Positions 18,416 to 26,472 of a DNA stretch of 64,000 nucleotides are shown piece by piece. The position numbers and the translations under genes were made by a program. Origin of the DNA: Marinococcus halotolerans DSM 16375 (GTDB lineage Bacteria; Bacillota; Bacilli; Bacillales; Marinococcaceae). Position 1 is the first letter of the stretch. The number at the start of each line of letters is the position of its first letter. The notes beneath the pieces were generated by a model. That model ran no database searches. It saw only the letters and a program-made list of their open reading frames with translations, and was not told the origin of the DNA. The stretch is taken from the NCBI RefSeq assembly GCF_000420725.1, contig NZ_ATVM01000008.1, forward strand, positions 54,448 to 118,447. The letters are read 5' to 3'.

Positions 18416-19528
18416 TTATTGCTCATCCTCGAGCCACTGATACACGTGCTCATGCAGTTCTTCTTCCGTTTCGCCGCCATTGGCCGGATGATCTGCTTCG
18501 GCCATCGGCTTTACAGTGTACTGGTCTTCAGGTCCCGGGACCACCTGGGTGAAATCAATGTTTGGCTCTGTAACCTTCACATCTTCCCCGTCCTTTTCCA
18601 CATCGAATGTGGCAACACCGCCTGTATCGGTATAATCATTGTCCTGGCCGGAATAAAAATTACCGAGAGAATAAAATACGAGCGTTTCATTGCCTTCCTC
18701 GCCCTCCAGCCGTTCCATCGGCTGAAGTACATGAGGGTGATGACCGATGACTACATCTACTTCCAGGTCTGCAAGAAACTGAGCGAGTTCCTTCTGTTCT
18801 TCATTGGGCAGCCGCTCGTATTCATCTCCCCAGTGCATATTCACGACCACGATATCCGATTCATCTCTGATTGCTTTGACGTCTTCCTGTATTTTTTCCT
18901 TGTCAATTTCCTGTACAACATATTCATGCCCCTCCGGCACCTCGATGCCGTTCAGTCCGTACGTATAGGAAAGCACCCCCATGTCTACATCCTTTACGTC
19001 TATAATACGCTGCCGATTGGCATCCTCTTCGTCTTTATATACCCCTACATAGTCCATGCCCGTCTGCTCATAATGATTAATCGCATTGTTTACAGCTTCC
19101 ATTCCTCGGTCAAGCGTATGGTTATTGGCCCCGGAAAGCATGTCCACTCCAGCATCCTGAAGGTCGTCCACGATCGCGTATGGACTGTTAAAGGAAGGGT
19201 AGGCTGAGAGGCCAAGCTCCTCACCGCCGGGAATCGATTCCTGATTTACGATCGTATAATCCGGTTCTTCAAGCATCGGAGTGACCGCTTTTAACGCCGG
19301 GGTGAAATCGTATTCCCCGTCTTCTTCCATTCTTTTATATACACGACCGTGCAGCAAAACGTCTCCCGCCGCTCCAATTGTAATGCTTTCATCTTCCTGC
19401 TCCTGTTTTTCAGGCTCTTCTTCTGTCTGTGCCTCGGAGTTTTCATTTTCCCCATTGGACTCCCCGGCGCTGCTGCAGCCACTTAAAAGGAAGACTCCGC
19501 ACGTTAATCCATAATAAAGTTTTCGCAT
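18416..19528 (-). CDS. CapA/PgsA-family lipoprotein
   Basis: A 370-residue secreted lipoprotein. The signal peptide ends in the lipobox LSGC (cysteine at residue 18), followed by a very acidic Glu/Asn/Gln linker (about residues 22-47). The PGA_cap (CapA) metallophosphatase-like domain follows: GAAGDVLLHGR, SGANNHTLDRG, NMHWGDEYE and GHHPHVLQP are the expected blocks. The family includes CapA/PgsA (YwtB), which helps make or export poly-gamma-glutamate, but no capB/capC genes are adjacent, so a broader cell-wall role is possible. The strong acidity fits a salt-exposed surface. Confidence 0.88.
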   Translation of the reverse strand: MRKLYYGLTCGVFLLSGCSSAGESNGENENSEAQTEEEPEKQEQEDESITIGAAGDVLLHGRVYKRMEEDGEYDFTPALKAVTPMLEEPDYTIVNQESIPGGEELGLSAYPSFNSPYAIVDDLQDAGVDMLSGANNHTLDRGMEAVNNAINHYEQTGMDYVGVYKDEEDANRQRIIDVKDVDMGVLSYTYGLNGIEVPEGHEYVVQEIDKEKIQEDVKAIRDESDIVVVNMHWGDEYERLPNEEQKELAQFLADLEVDVVIGHHPHVLQPMERLEGEEGNETLVFYSLGNFYSGQDNDYTDTGGVATFDVEKDGEDVKVTEPNIDFTQVVPGPEDQYTVKPMAEADHPANGGETEEELHEHVYQWLEDEQ

Positions 19529-19623
19529 GACATCCTCTTTTCCTTCAAATAAATTTCCTAGTCTGAATATACTATAAGTTTACTAGTATATACATTGGAA
19601 TTGAAGAGGTTTTCATGCAATTT

Positions 19624-20094
19624 TTATGACTGCCGGGGCGAAACACTTCTTCCACGCACAGCGAGCGTCCCAAGAACTACTGCAAGCGGTACGATAACCC
19701 ACCACTCCTGGTAAAGCAGCGGGTACGAAAAATTCTTCGAGGTTAACGGGAATAAAAACTGAGTCCCGTTTCCCAGAAAGTCAATCAGCATAGAGCCGAT
19801 GGCCAGTGTAATAAATGAAGCAGTCTAGGCTTTGGGAAAGCTCCCCCCGAGCGCGCGACGGACTACCGGGGCGAACGCTGCTGCAATAAACGGCAGCGTC
19901 AGCAGCGTATGAAAAATATAGTTGCCAAACAGCTTCGGAATATCCGGCACAAGCACCATCACTCCGAAGGCCATCACCTTAAAACGCCGCGAAATAGTTA
20001 AATTCGAATTTCCGTAAAATATATACATAACCACTGCACCGGTCAACAGGTGCAGCAGAGTACTCGGTACATGTTCAATCAAAATTTCAATCAC
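19624..20094 (-). pseudogene. Membrane protein gene interrupted by one in-frame amber codon
   Basis: The minus-strand frame encodes VPSTLLHLLTGAVVMYIFYG.., then after a TAG at 19825-19827 continues in the same frame as TASFITLAIGSMLIDFLGNG.. to TAA at 19624-19626. Both halves are hydrophobic and read as one membrane protein of about 156 residues with four or five membrane segments; the two parts have no ribosome site between them. It resembles short YfhP/YdjM-type membrane hydrolase-like proteins, weakly. I prefer the GTG at 20094 with AAGGAA upstream over the first GTG at 20136. A recent nonsense mutation is most likely; a sequencing error would also explain it. Confidence 0.65.
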
Positions 20095-20246
20095 AGGTCG
20101 TTCCTTCTTTCTGCGGGAGATGATTGTTTTATTCACGGTTTTCTTCTTTCATAAACTCCCTCCATAACGTTTTACTGGATTGAGTGATACGGCTGCCGGG
20201 GTATGGAAAGAAAAGCAGCTAAATTATTGTCAGGAGAGATTTTATA

Positions 20247-20579
20247 ATGACCCCTGTGGAAAAACCGTCTGCGCTCAACCGGGCGCGAAAGAAAAAGGCC
20301 GCTGCCATGATAGCAGAAGGCGAGTTTGCCAGGCAGCTTAAAAGTATTCTTGTTTTTCAGGATATCGATAAGCAGAGTGCTGACAAAATGGACAACAGCT
20401 TTCGTCCGAAAAAAACGATTTACGCTCTCACTGGAGAAAAGTTGAGCATGAAAGATATTGTATTTGTAATCAAATTGAAAGGCTTTAACGGGCTTTACCG
20501 TTTATTTTCCAATTACCACACTGCTTGTCACACAAACGATCGCGGCGAACCGGTGGTTGTTTTTCAGCGTCGCCCTTAA
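20247..20579 (+). CDS. Uncharacterized basic protein
   Basis: A 110-residue soluble protein that I do not recognise, with a Lys/Arg-rich N-terminal helix (NRARKKKAAA, residues 10-19). The ATG has a good CAGGAGAG site. No signal peptide, membrane segment or known motif is seen. It stands alone between the broken membrane gene and the methyltransferase gene. Codon use resembles neighbouring genes, so it is probably real. Confidence 0.6.
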   Translation: MTPVEKPSALNRARKKKAAAMIAEGEFARQLKSILVFQDIDKQSADKMDNSFRPKKTIYALTGEKLSMKDIVFVIKLKGFNGLYRLFSNYHTACHTNDRGEPVVVFQRRP

Positions 20580-20763
20580 CAGAGCGTACACGGGCCGTTT
20601 TCATTTTTCCGGAAGCACAGCCTGCTTATGATGGTTTCTGTAGACAAACCATCCTCTGCTTCCATATACTATTAGTAGGCAAAGTATATACAGAAGAAGC
20701 TAAAAGCCCTGCTTTTTTCTGTCTTATTTCTGAATCTATACATATTACAGAGGAGTGGATAGT

Positions 20764-21885
20764 TTGACAAAAGCACCGTTTCGCGCAGAACACGTAGGAA
20801 GTTTTCTCCGTCCGGAAAGACTCAAAAAAGCCCGGCAGCAGTATACAGAGGGAGAGTTAAGCGCCGAAGCACTATGGGACATTGAAAACGAAGAGATCAC
20901 TGCTCTTGTTGAAAAGCAAAAAGAAGCTGGCCTGCCGGTCGTTACGGATGGCGAGTTCCGCCGCGCATGGTTTCATCTTGATTTTATGCAGGAGGTCGAA
21001 GGGGCAGAATTTATTAAACTCGACCATGGCCTTGTATTCAGCGACAATACGGAAACAAAAGCCGAAGGAGTTAAAGTTGTTGATAAATTAGCCTTCCGCG
21101 ACCACCCAGTTATCCGTGAGTACGAATTTTTACATAGCCTGAAAGATGAACACGCCGCCCGCGTGACCGTTCCAAGTCCAAGCATGTTTATTTTCCGGAC
21201 TGTCACCGAAGAAGAAAAAAATGTCTATCAGTCGGAAGCGGAGCTGTTTTCCGATCTGGTGCAGGTTTACAAAGATACGATACAGGCTTTGTATGAAGCC
21301 GGCTGTCGCCATCTTCAGTTTGATGATACGACCTGGTCTTTATTTCTCGGCGCTGAAAAGGACAAGGACCTCGTACTTTCCGGCGGTCTGCTTGAAGCAC
21401 GAGGCCTGGATCCGAAAGAAACGCTGGATATGTTTGTAAACACCGTCAATGAAGCGATTGCCGATAAGCCTGAAGATATGCGGATCTATATGCACGTCTG
21501 CCGTGGCAACTACAAGTCCACCTATGCATCGAGCGGCAGCTATGACGCCGTTTCAGAATATATGTTCAGTAAATTAAACGTTGACGCTCTCCTGCTGGAA
21601 TTTGATGACGAACGTTCTGGAGGCTTTGAACCATTAAAGTATGTAAACCGCAGCGATCTGCAGGTGGTGCTCGGTTTAATCACTTCGAAATTCCCTGAAC
21701 TTGAAGATGCTGGTCTAATCAAATCCAGACTGCAGGAAGCAGAAAAATATGTACCGCTTAAACAGCTCGGTTTAAGCCCTCAGTGCGGCTTTGCTTCTAC
21801 CGAAGAAGGCAATATCCTAACCGAAGAAGAGCAATGGGCGAAAGTGCGGCACGTCGTTTCTCTTGCCGAAGACGTCTGGAAATAA
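20764..21885 (+). CDS. MetE C-terminal-like methyltransferase (YxjG/YxjH type)
   Basis: A 373-residue cobalamin-independent methionine synthase C-terminal (UROD/MetE-like) domain protein, similar in length to B. subtilis YxjG/YxjH, which methylate homocysteine-type acceptors. The N-terminal RAEHVGSFLRP and the late LGLSPQCGFAST blocks supply zinc-site residues (His near 10, Cys near 344); MHVCRGNY adds another conserved His-Cys pair. The TTG at 20764 follows AGAGGAGTGG; the in-frame GTG at 20755 lies inside that site. No SAM (S-box) riboswitch is visible upstream, unlike many relatives. Confidence 0.88.
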   Translation: MTKAPFRAEHVGSFLRPERLKKARQQYTEGELSAEALWDIENEEITALVEKQKEAGLPVVTDGEFRRAWFHLDFMQEVEGAEFIKLDHGLVFSDNTETKAEGVKVVDKLAFRDHPVIREYEFLHSLKDEHAARVTVPSPSMFIFRTVTEEEKNVYQSEAELFSDLVQVYKDTIQALYEAGCRHLQFDDTTWSLFLGAEKDKDLVLSGGLLEARGLDPKETLDMFVNTVNEAIADKPEDMRIYMHVCRGNYKSTYASSGSYDAVSEYMFSKLNVDALLLEFDDERSGGFEPLKYVNRSDLQVVLGLITSKFPELEDAGLIKSRLQEAEKYVPLKQLGLSPQCGFASTEEGNILTEEEQWAKVRHVVSLAEDVWK

Positions 21886-21892
21886 GTATTCG

Positions 21893-21927
21893 GAAAAAGA
21901 AGCCGGCGTTCACCGGCTTCTTTTTTA
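21893..21927 (+). terminator. Terminator after the MetE-like gene
   Basis: AAAGAAGCCGG pairs with CCGGCTTCTTT across a 6-base loop and is followed by further T. Confidence 0.85.
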
Positions 21928-22043
21928 ACAGGCATGTAAGACAGCTCTTTCTGCCAATGCACCAGAAGGCGCAAATCTTTTCTGGCGTTTAGACCAGTCC
22001 CGATATTATAATCTCAGTAAGTATAAAAAAGGTGGAAGATAAA

Positions 22044-22406
22044 ATGGTTATGGAAAGAGACATGGAATCAATCAGGAAGCTTTTGATCGACTTGAAGGAG
22101 CAAAAGCCCGGCTTCAGCCTGACATCTAAAAACGAAGAAACCGATTATTACATGTATCTGCTCACCGAAGGAGGACTGATCGAGGCTACCCGGCACAAAA
22201 CCCTGAGCAAGCAGGTGACAAGCTACCATAATATTAAAATTACATTTGCCGGCCATGATTTTATTGATGTCGCCGAAGACGACCATATTTGGAACAAAAC
22301 ACAGGAAAAAGCCCTGGAAAAGGGCTGGTCGATGTCCAATATTCCTTTAACCGTCCTGACAGATTTACTTAAAATTACACTTTACCAGCACTTAAGCAAC
22401 GACTGA
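22044..22406 (+). CDS. DUF2513 family protein
   Basis: A 120-residue protein matching the DUF2513 pattern: ERDMESIRKLLIDLKE at the N-terminus, YYMYLLTEGGLIEA, then ITFAGHDFIDVAEDDHIWNK. DUF2513 proteins look like small winged-helix proteins and are often found in phage or accessory regions; their function is unknown. ATG 22044 is 8 bases after GGTGG; an in-frame GTG inside that site was rejected. A terminator follows, so it is monocistronic. Confidence 0.75.
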   Translation: MVMERDMESIRKLLIDLKEQKPGFSLTSKNEETDYYMYLLTEGGLIEATRHKTLSKQVTSYHNIKITFAGHDFIDVAEDDHIWNKTQEKALEKGWSMSNIPLTVLTDLLKITLYQHLSND

Positions 22407-22452
22407 CGCACAACTAATTTCTCACGATTTATATTTTTCCACATAGCTTCCG

Positions 22453-22486
22453 GCACACCTCCTGATGATTCAGGGGGTTTTTTGTT
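22453..22486 (+). terminator. Terminator after the DUF2513 gene
   Basis: ACCTCCTGA pairs with TCAGGGGGT around TGAT, with one G-T pair, followed by TTTTTTGTT. Confidence 0.75.
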
Positions 22487-22919
22487 GTGCCGGGTGAGTG
22501 CTGCATCTCCTTTTTCCCGCTCTTTTTCTGCAGCATTTTTATGGATTTACTAAAATTTAAAGATTAGTTCATTCCTCACGAAATCTCGAAATTAGGCTTT
22601 TGTTCTCACAATTTTCATTTGTAATATTATGTTCGTTTCCTTACCGAAATTTTAAGTATAAATGCCTTAAAACTCTTTAGTATAGGGATTTTATAAATAT
22701 TACACATAATTTCTCATATATTTCATAAAGCTTAATCTTGTTACGTTTGCATTACATTCGTCCTATTCGCTTGAAAGTTCTCCTCCTTCAAGTTAAATTT
22801 ACAAACGTGCGATAGATTATTTTCACATACGCATCCAATACTAATTTGTTTACGTTCGTTCACCCTTAATGCTTACTAAATAAAAAATTTTATACTTTCC
22901 GGGGAGGAATTTTTCAACC
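22487..22919. other. AT-rich leader/promoter region of the 3D-domain gene
   Basis: About 430 bases, very AT-rich, without a credible ORF. At 22740-22756, GTTACG-N5-ATTACA is, on the reverse strand, TGTAAT-N5-CGTAAC: one base from the direct hexamer repeat bound by WalR. B. subtilis yocH, a gene of the same domain family, is WalR controlled, so the site is plausible but weak. A long untranslated leader is possible. Confidence 0.4.
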
Positions 22920-23630
22920 ATGATGAAATCTACGAAAGCTTCACATTGGATCGGCGGCGCAGTTCTTGGTACAGCTTTAGCTTTTGCAGCACCAGCGGTA
23001 AGTGATGCATCAGACAGTCTGTTAGTCCAGGGAGACTCCAATGACTCTGTATCCGAAGCCCAATCGGTACTCGATGATAAAGGATATTATGATTATGAAG
23101 TAGACGGGATTTTTGGTTCGATTACAGCAGCTGCTGTCCGTGATTTTCAGGCTGATGAAGGCCTTACAGTCGACGGCATTATTGGCCCGAATACAAAGGC
23201 TGCGCTTTATGGAGAAAGCTCCGGCAGCTCCAGTGAAAGTGAGACTGAGGAAAGCTCCGAAGCGGAAGACAGCGACAATGAAGCAGTAGAATCTGCTTCC
23301 ACTTCCGAAAGCAGCAGCTCTTCAGACACCTCCGGCGGAGGAGAGTCCATGACAGTCGAGGCCACTGCTTATACAGCAGACTGCGCAGGCTGCAGTGGCA
23401 TTACAGCTACTGGTGTAAATTTAAATACCAACCGTTACGCGAAAGTAATAGCAGTAGACCCTGACGTCATTCCACTCGGCTCTGAGGTGCAAATTGAAGG
23501 TATGGGTACTTATACGGCAGCGGACACCGGCGGAGCGATAAACGGAAACCGTATCGACGTTCACGTTCCAAGTAAGTCCGAAGCATACTCCTTCGGCCGC
23601 CGAAGCGTCGAAGTAACCGTAGTAGATTAA
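22920..23630 (+). CDS. Secreted peptidoglycan-binding protein with 3D domain
   Basis: A 236-residue exported protein. The signal peptide ends near AVSDA (about residue 30). A peptidoglycan-binding type 1 domain (about 37-95, with VLDDKGYYDYEVDGIFG and VDGIIGPNTKAAL) is followed by an extremely acidic Ser/Glu linker (about 97-140) and a C-terminal 3D domain (about 143-236) with the three conserved Asp residues, including ADTGGAINGNRID. The fold is that of YocH/MltA-like lytic enzymes acting on the cell wall. ATG 22920 has GGGGAGGA. The serine/acid-rich linker suits an organism in high salt. Confidence 0.9.
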   Translation: MMKSTKASHWIGGAVLGTALAFAAPAVSDASDSLLVQGDSNDSVSEAQSVLDDKGYYDYEVDGIFGSITAAAVRDFQADEGLTVDGIIGPNTKAALYGESSGSSSESETEESSEAEDSDNEAVESASTSESSSSSDTSGGGESMTVEATAYTADCAGCSGITATGVNLNTNRYAKVIAVDPDVIPLGSEVQIEGMGTYTAADTGGAINGNRIDVHVPSKSEAYSFGRRSVEVTVVD

Positions 23631-23653
23631 TCTACTTATAAGCTTTATAAATA

Positions 23654-23695
23654 TAGAGCCGCCTTTCCTTCGAAATGGAAAGGCGGCTCTATTGT
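23654..23695. terminator. Bidirectional terminator between the 3D-domain gene and cynS
   Basis: AGAGCCGCCTTTCC and GGAAAGGCGGCTCT form a 14-bp stem with an 8-base loop, followed by T-rich sequence on the plus strand and A/T on the other; it serves both convergent genes. Confidence 0.85.
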
Positions 23696-23705
23696 CTTTA
23701 TTTGT

Positions 23706-24155
23706 CTACCATTTTGAATACGGAAGAAATTTGCCGTTCAACGTGACAACCACCCGGTCTCCACCCGGATCTTCCTCACGTTCTACATCCATTTTAAAAT
23801 CGATGGCGCTCATAATACCATCACCGAATTCCTCATGGATAATTTCCTTTAATGTCGTGCCGTATACCTGAGTAATTTCGTGAAAGCGATAAATAAGCGG
23901 ATCTGTCGGAGTACCTTCGCTTAGAGAACCTTTGTACGGTACAGCCATCAGTTTATGCTTGATTTCTTCATAAGGAACCTCGAGGTAGTTAATGAGCGCG
24001 TCTGCTTCCTTTTCATCCATTGATGCCTGACCCTGAATTACGGCAGCGACCCAGGTTTTATTACGGCCCACAGCTTCCGCTAAATCCTGATAAGTAGCTC
24101 TTTTCCGGTTTTTTGCTTCTATCAGCTTGGCGGTGACTTCACTCATTTCCATCAT
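23706..24155 (-). CDS. cynS: Cyanate hydratase (cyanase)
   Basis: Cyanase turns cyanate and bicarbonate into ammonia and CO2 as a decamer. The 149 residues have an N-terminal helix-turn-helix-like domain (about 1-75) and the C-terminal catalytic domain. The catalytic triad is intact with family spacing: R90 and E93 in LIYRFHEI and S116 in GDGIMSAIDF (E. coli R96, E99, S122). No carbonic anhydrase (cynT), transporter or cynR is adjacent. The enzyme is patchily distributed and uncommon in Bacillaceae, so transfer is possible, though base composition looks ordinary. Confidence 0.93.
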   Translation of the reverse strand: MMEMSEVTAKLIEAKNRKRATYQDLAEAVGRNKTWVAAVIQGQASMDEKEADALINYLEVPYEEIKHKLMAVPYKGSLSEGTPTDPLIYRFHEITQVYGTTLKEIIHEEFGDGIMSAIDFKMDVEREEDPGGDRVVVTLNGKFLPYSKW

Positions 24156-24537
24156 TTTCTCTCCTTCCTTATTCTGTTCTCCTCCACTTTAACATGCAGC
24201 CCTCCCCCGATATATGATTTTTGCCATCCTCTTTCAGGCATCTTCCATTTAAACTGCTTTAAACCTAGTTCCAAAAGCTTATTTTTTGTTCATTTGCCTT
24301 TACTTTGTTTCAAAAAGATGCATTAAGGATATATGTATAGCTATCCGCAAATTTTTACGCCGGTTTTTAAAAGTGAATATAACCAGCTTCAGCAGCAATG
24401 AGTTAGACCATTGGGAGCTAATCATAAGCTGAAAAGAAAAAGCCTGCCAGCTGTTTCTTTTTAGTTCCAGACATGCACCGGGTGCTTCTGTGACTGAAAC
24501 AGATTAATTACTACTACCCCACGAAGGAGTGCTTGTT
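24156..24537. other. 380-base intergenic region upstream of the GT8 gene
   Basis: No gene is visible. AAAAGAAAAAGC (24432-24443) is nearly complementary to GCTGTTTCTTTT (about 24450-24461), followed by TTAG; this may be a leader hairpin or weak terminator ahead of the glycosyltransferase. Promoters of cynS (minus) and the GT8 gene (plus) must lie in the AT-rich part. Confidence 0.35.
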
Positions 24538-25389
24538 ATGTCTTATTCTTCTCCCTATATTGTTACAACTGTAGCTGACGCCAACTATGCAGAACACACA
24601 GCTGTTTCCTTTACATCTCTGCTTATGAACACCACAAAACCCGAAAGAATCGAATTTCACGTTATTGAAACCGGCTGGATCAGCTACCAAAAGCAAATGC
24701 TCGAGCAGCTCGGAGCTCATTTTAAATCCCGTGTCGTTTTTCACGCCATCGACACAGACAGATATAAAAATCTTTTTCAGGCGAATCACAAATATTCCTA
24801 TCACATTACCAACGCTGCCTATTACCGGCTGTCCATTCCGTACTTGTTTACAGAGGCAGACAAAGTATTATATATCGACTGCGACACGATCATCCAGGAG
24901 GACATTACAATTTTGTGGAAGATCCCTCTGCGGCACCAGGTTATTGCCGCAGCGGAAAACTTCGGCGGCTTTTACCGCAACGATGATTTATTCATGCCGC
25001 CGGAAGCTAAATATTTTAATTCCGGAGTCATGATGATTCAGGTGCCGAATTGGAAAAAACGCCAGGTGACCGACCAGGTCGTCCAGTTTATCCAAAAGCA
25101 CGAGAGCCGGATGCTTTATCATGACCAGGACGGCTTAAACGCTGTACTTTACAATCATTGGTTCGAGCTTCATCCTAAATGGAATACAATGACCGATATG
25201 TTTCTGAAGGCTTTACCTGACACCCGTCAGGGGAAAAAGGTGATGAGTGCTGCCGAAAAGCCAGCCGTTATTCATTTTACCGGCCCGGAAAAACCGTGGC
25301 AGCCAAACACCAGACACCCTTTAAAGCATTTGTATCATGAATACGCCGCCCAAAAAGACGAAATTGTCGTGAAGCCCACTTCCCTGTAA
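24538..25389 (+). CDS. Glycosyltransferase family 8 protein
   Basis: A 283-residue cytosolic GT-A glycosyltransferase of family GT8 (galactosyl/glucosyltransferase type). The nucleotide-sugar/Mn2+ DxD motif is in KVLYIDCDTIIQED near residue 115; KYFNSGVMMIQV and YHDQDGLNAVL are the other family blocks, and IHFTGPEKPW provides the late His. The donor and acceptor are unknown; a cell-wall or surface glycan is likely. ATG 24538 is 8 bases from AAGGAG; GTG 24529 overlaps that site. It stands as a single gene. Confidence 0.9.
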   Translation: MSYSSPYIVTTVADANYAEHTAVSFTSLLMNTTKPERIEFHVIETGWISYQKQMLEQLGAHFKSRVVFHAIDTDRYKNLFQANHKYSYHITNAAYYRLSIPYLFTEADKVLYIDCDTIIQEDITILWKIPLRHQVIAAAENFGGFYRNDDLFMPPEAKYFNSGVMMIQVPNWKKRQVTDQVVQFIQKHESRMLYHDQDGLNAVLYNHWFELHPKWNTMTDMFLKALPDTRQGKKVMSAAEKPAVIHFTGPEKPWQPNTRHPLKHLYHEYAAQKDEIVVKPTSL

Positions 25390-25390
25390 T

Positions 25391-25433
25391 ACCGGCGCCG
25401 CTCTTTTAATCAAAAGGAGCGGCGTTATTTTGT
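25391..25433. terminator. Bidirectional terminator after the GT8 gene
   Basis: GCGCCGCTC and GAGCGGCGT pair around a 13-base loop, followed by TATTTTGTTT. It also ends the convergent DUF2294 gene. Confidence 0.75.
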
Positions 25434-26120
25434 TTCGGGTTCCCTGCTGCTGCAGATAAATATTAAATAATTAATGTCTTTATCCACATCCCAGATAATA
25501 AATGGATCGATGACTTCCCGCGGCATTCGTGCCAGTAAATCTGTTTCCTCGATAATACCTTTCACAAGTGTCGTCTTTGCTGCTTCAATTTCCTCTTCAT
25601 GTCCTTCTTCAAGAAGCTGGCGTTCTACCGGAGTTAATACATTCGTACGTTCAATCAGAACTACGCGGTGATTTAAAGGTTTTGTATTCACAAAAGCAGA
25701 GAGACCTTCCTTGTTTTCTCCAGCCCTTTTTACCACGCTGTTTAACTCTTCCTGCCACTTTTCTACAATTTCAGATTCCGCAGGGGCATCAACTGTACCG
25801 AAAATTACTCCCGAGCGCTGACTCAGGTTCCAGTTTGTATAAATATCGAGAACTTCCTTGCCGGTAACCGCTTCGAGTTCTGATTTTATATCAGCATAGA
25901 GAACGCTCATCAGCATCTCTCTCAACTCTTTAACCTTTCTGCCTTCATTTTTTTGGATTAAAATTTGTTCCATTGGCACCAAAAAATCACGAATGTGAAC
26001 ACAAAAATAAGGCGGAGCCCACGTAGTATGTACAGAGATAGGTCCCTTTCCAAAGCTTTCCCTCAAAACCTTTCCAATATATCCAGCTATCGCTGATTGT
26101 ACTTCCTTTACTTCTGACAT
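25425..26120 (-). CDS. Tandem DUF2294-type protein
   Basis: A 231-residue soluble protein with two copies of the DUF2294 fold, the first (about residues 5-110) containing GKGPISVHTTW.., FLVPMEQIL.. and VTGKEVLDIYTNWN, the second (about 125-230) more divergent but repeating the VLTPVERQLLEEG and lengthy helical pattern. Related proteins (YbcI) occur with bicarbonate transport genes in some Bacilli; the role is not known. ATG 26120 lies after AAGGAG; the in-frame TTG at 26144 overlaps the upstream leader. Confidence 0.75.
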   Translation of the reverse strand: MSEVKEVQSAIAGYIGKVLRESFGKGPISVHTTWAPPYFCVHIRDFLVPMEQILIQKNEGRKVKELREMLMSVLYADIKSELEAVTGKEVLDIYTNWNLSQRSGVIFGTVDAPAESEIVEKWQEELNSVVKRAGENKEGLSAFVNTKPLNHRVVLIERTNVLTPVERQLLEEGHEEEIEAAKTTLVKGIIEETDLLARMPREVIDPFIIWDVDKDINYLIFICSSREPETK

Positions 26121-26208
26121 TACATTCTTCTCCTTTTCTTCCAAACCTCATCTTGTTTTGTTCTCGCTCTACCAGCCTTCCTCGGAAAAACGAAGGCTTA
26201 TAAAAGCA

Positions 26209-26246
26209 TAAAAAAAGCCACAGAGGAAAAATATCCTTTGTAGCTT
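26209..26246 (-). terminator. Terminator/attenuator upstream of the DUF2294 gene
   Basis: On the minus strand AAGCTACAAAGGA pairs with TCCTCTGTGGCTT (one mismatch, one G-T pair) and is followed by TTTTTTATG. It may end the antiporter message or attenuate the DUF2294 gene. A second hairpin without U tract, AGCCTTC..GAAGGCT, lies at 26174-26198. Confidence 0.7.
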
Positions 26247-26472
26247 ACCGTTTAGCTCAATTGTCTAACGATCCTGCATCATTTACTGCTTATTGAATTT
26301 TACGGGGAGCCGCCTGAGACGACTCCCGGGGTTTTATTTCCTGCGAGGCAACGACTTATTTTCAGCCCTATTGTCTAAAAATTTCTATCGTCCGTATAAA
26401 ACATACATTATTTATTCATGTTTCACTTTACCTGTTTTGGACTAATTTTGCAATGCATTTGCTGCGAAACTG
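26247..26472. other. Intergenic region with GC-rich palindrome
   Basis: Together with the terminator just before it, this makes about 350 bases between the DUF2294 gene and the antiporter gene. It holds a GGGAGCCG-CCTGAGA-CGACTCCC-type palindrome (26305-26327) followed on the plus strand by GGGGTTTTATTT, which looks like a terminator although no plus-strand gene precedes it. It might be a copy of a dispersed repeat. No gene seen. Confidence 0.35.

Noticed and set aside
19825..19827. Programmed amber readthrough or pyrrolysine use
   Set aside because: Only one gene shows it, the host type lacks pyrrolysine use as a rule, and no context element is visible; a nonsense mutation or sequencing error is simpler.
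20580..20763. SAM-responsive leader for the MetE-like gene
   Set aside because: Small hairpins exist but the conserved S-box core and terminator pair are absent.
26305..26340. Plus-strand terminator at the GGGAG..CTCCC palindrome
   Set aside because: No plus-strand gene precedes it, so it is noted only as a palindrome.
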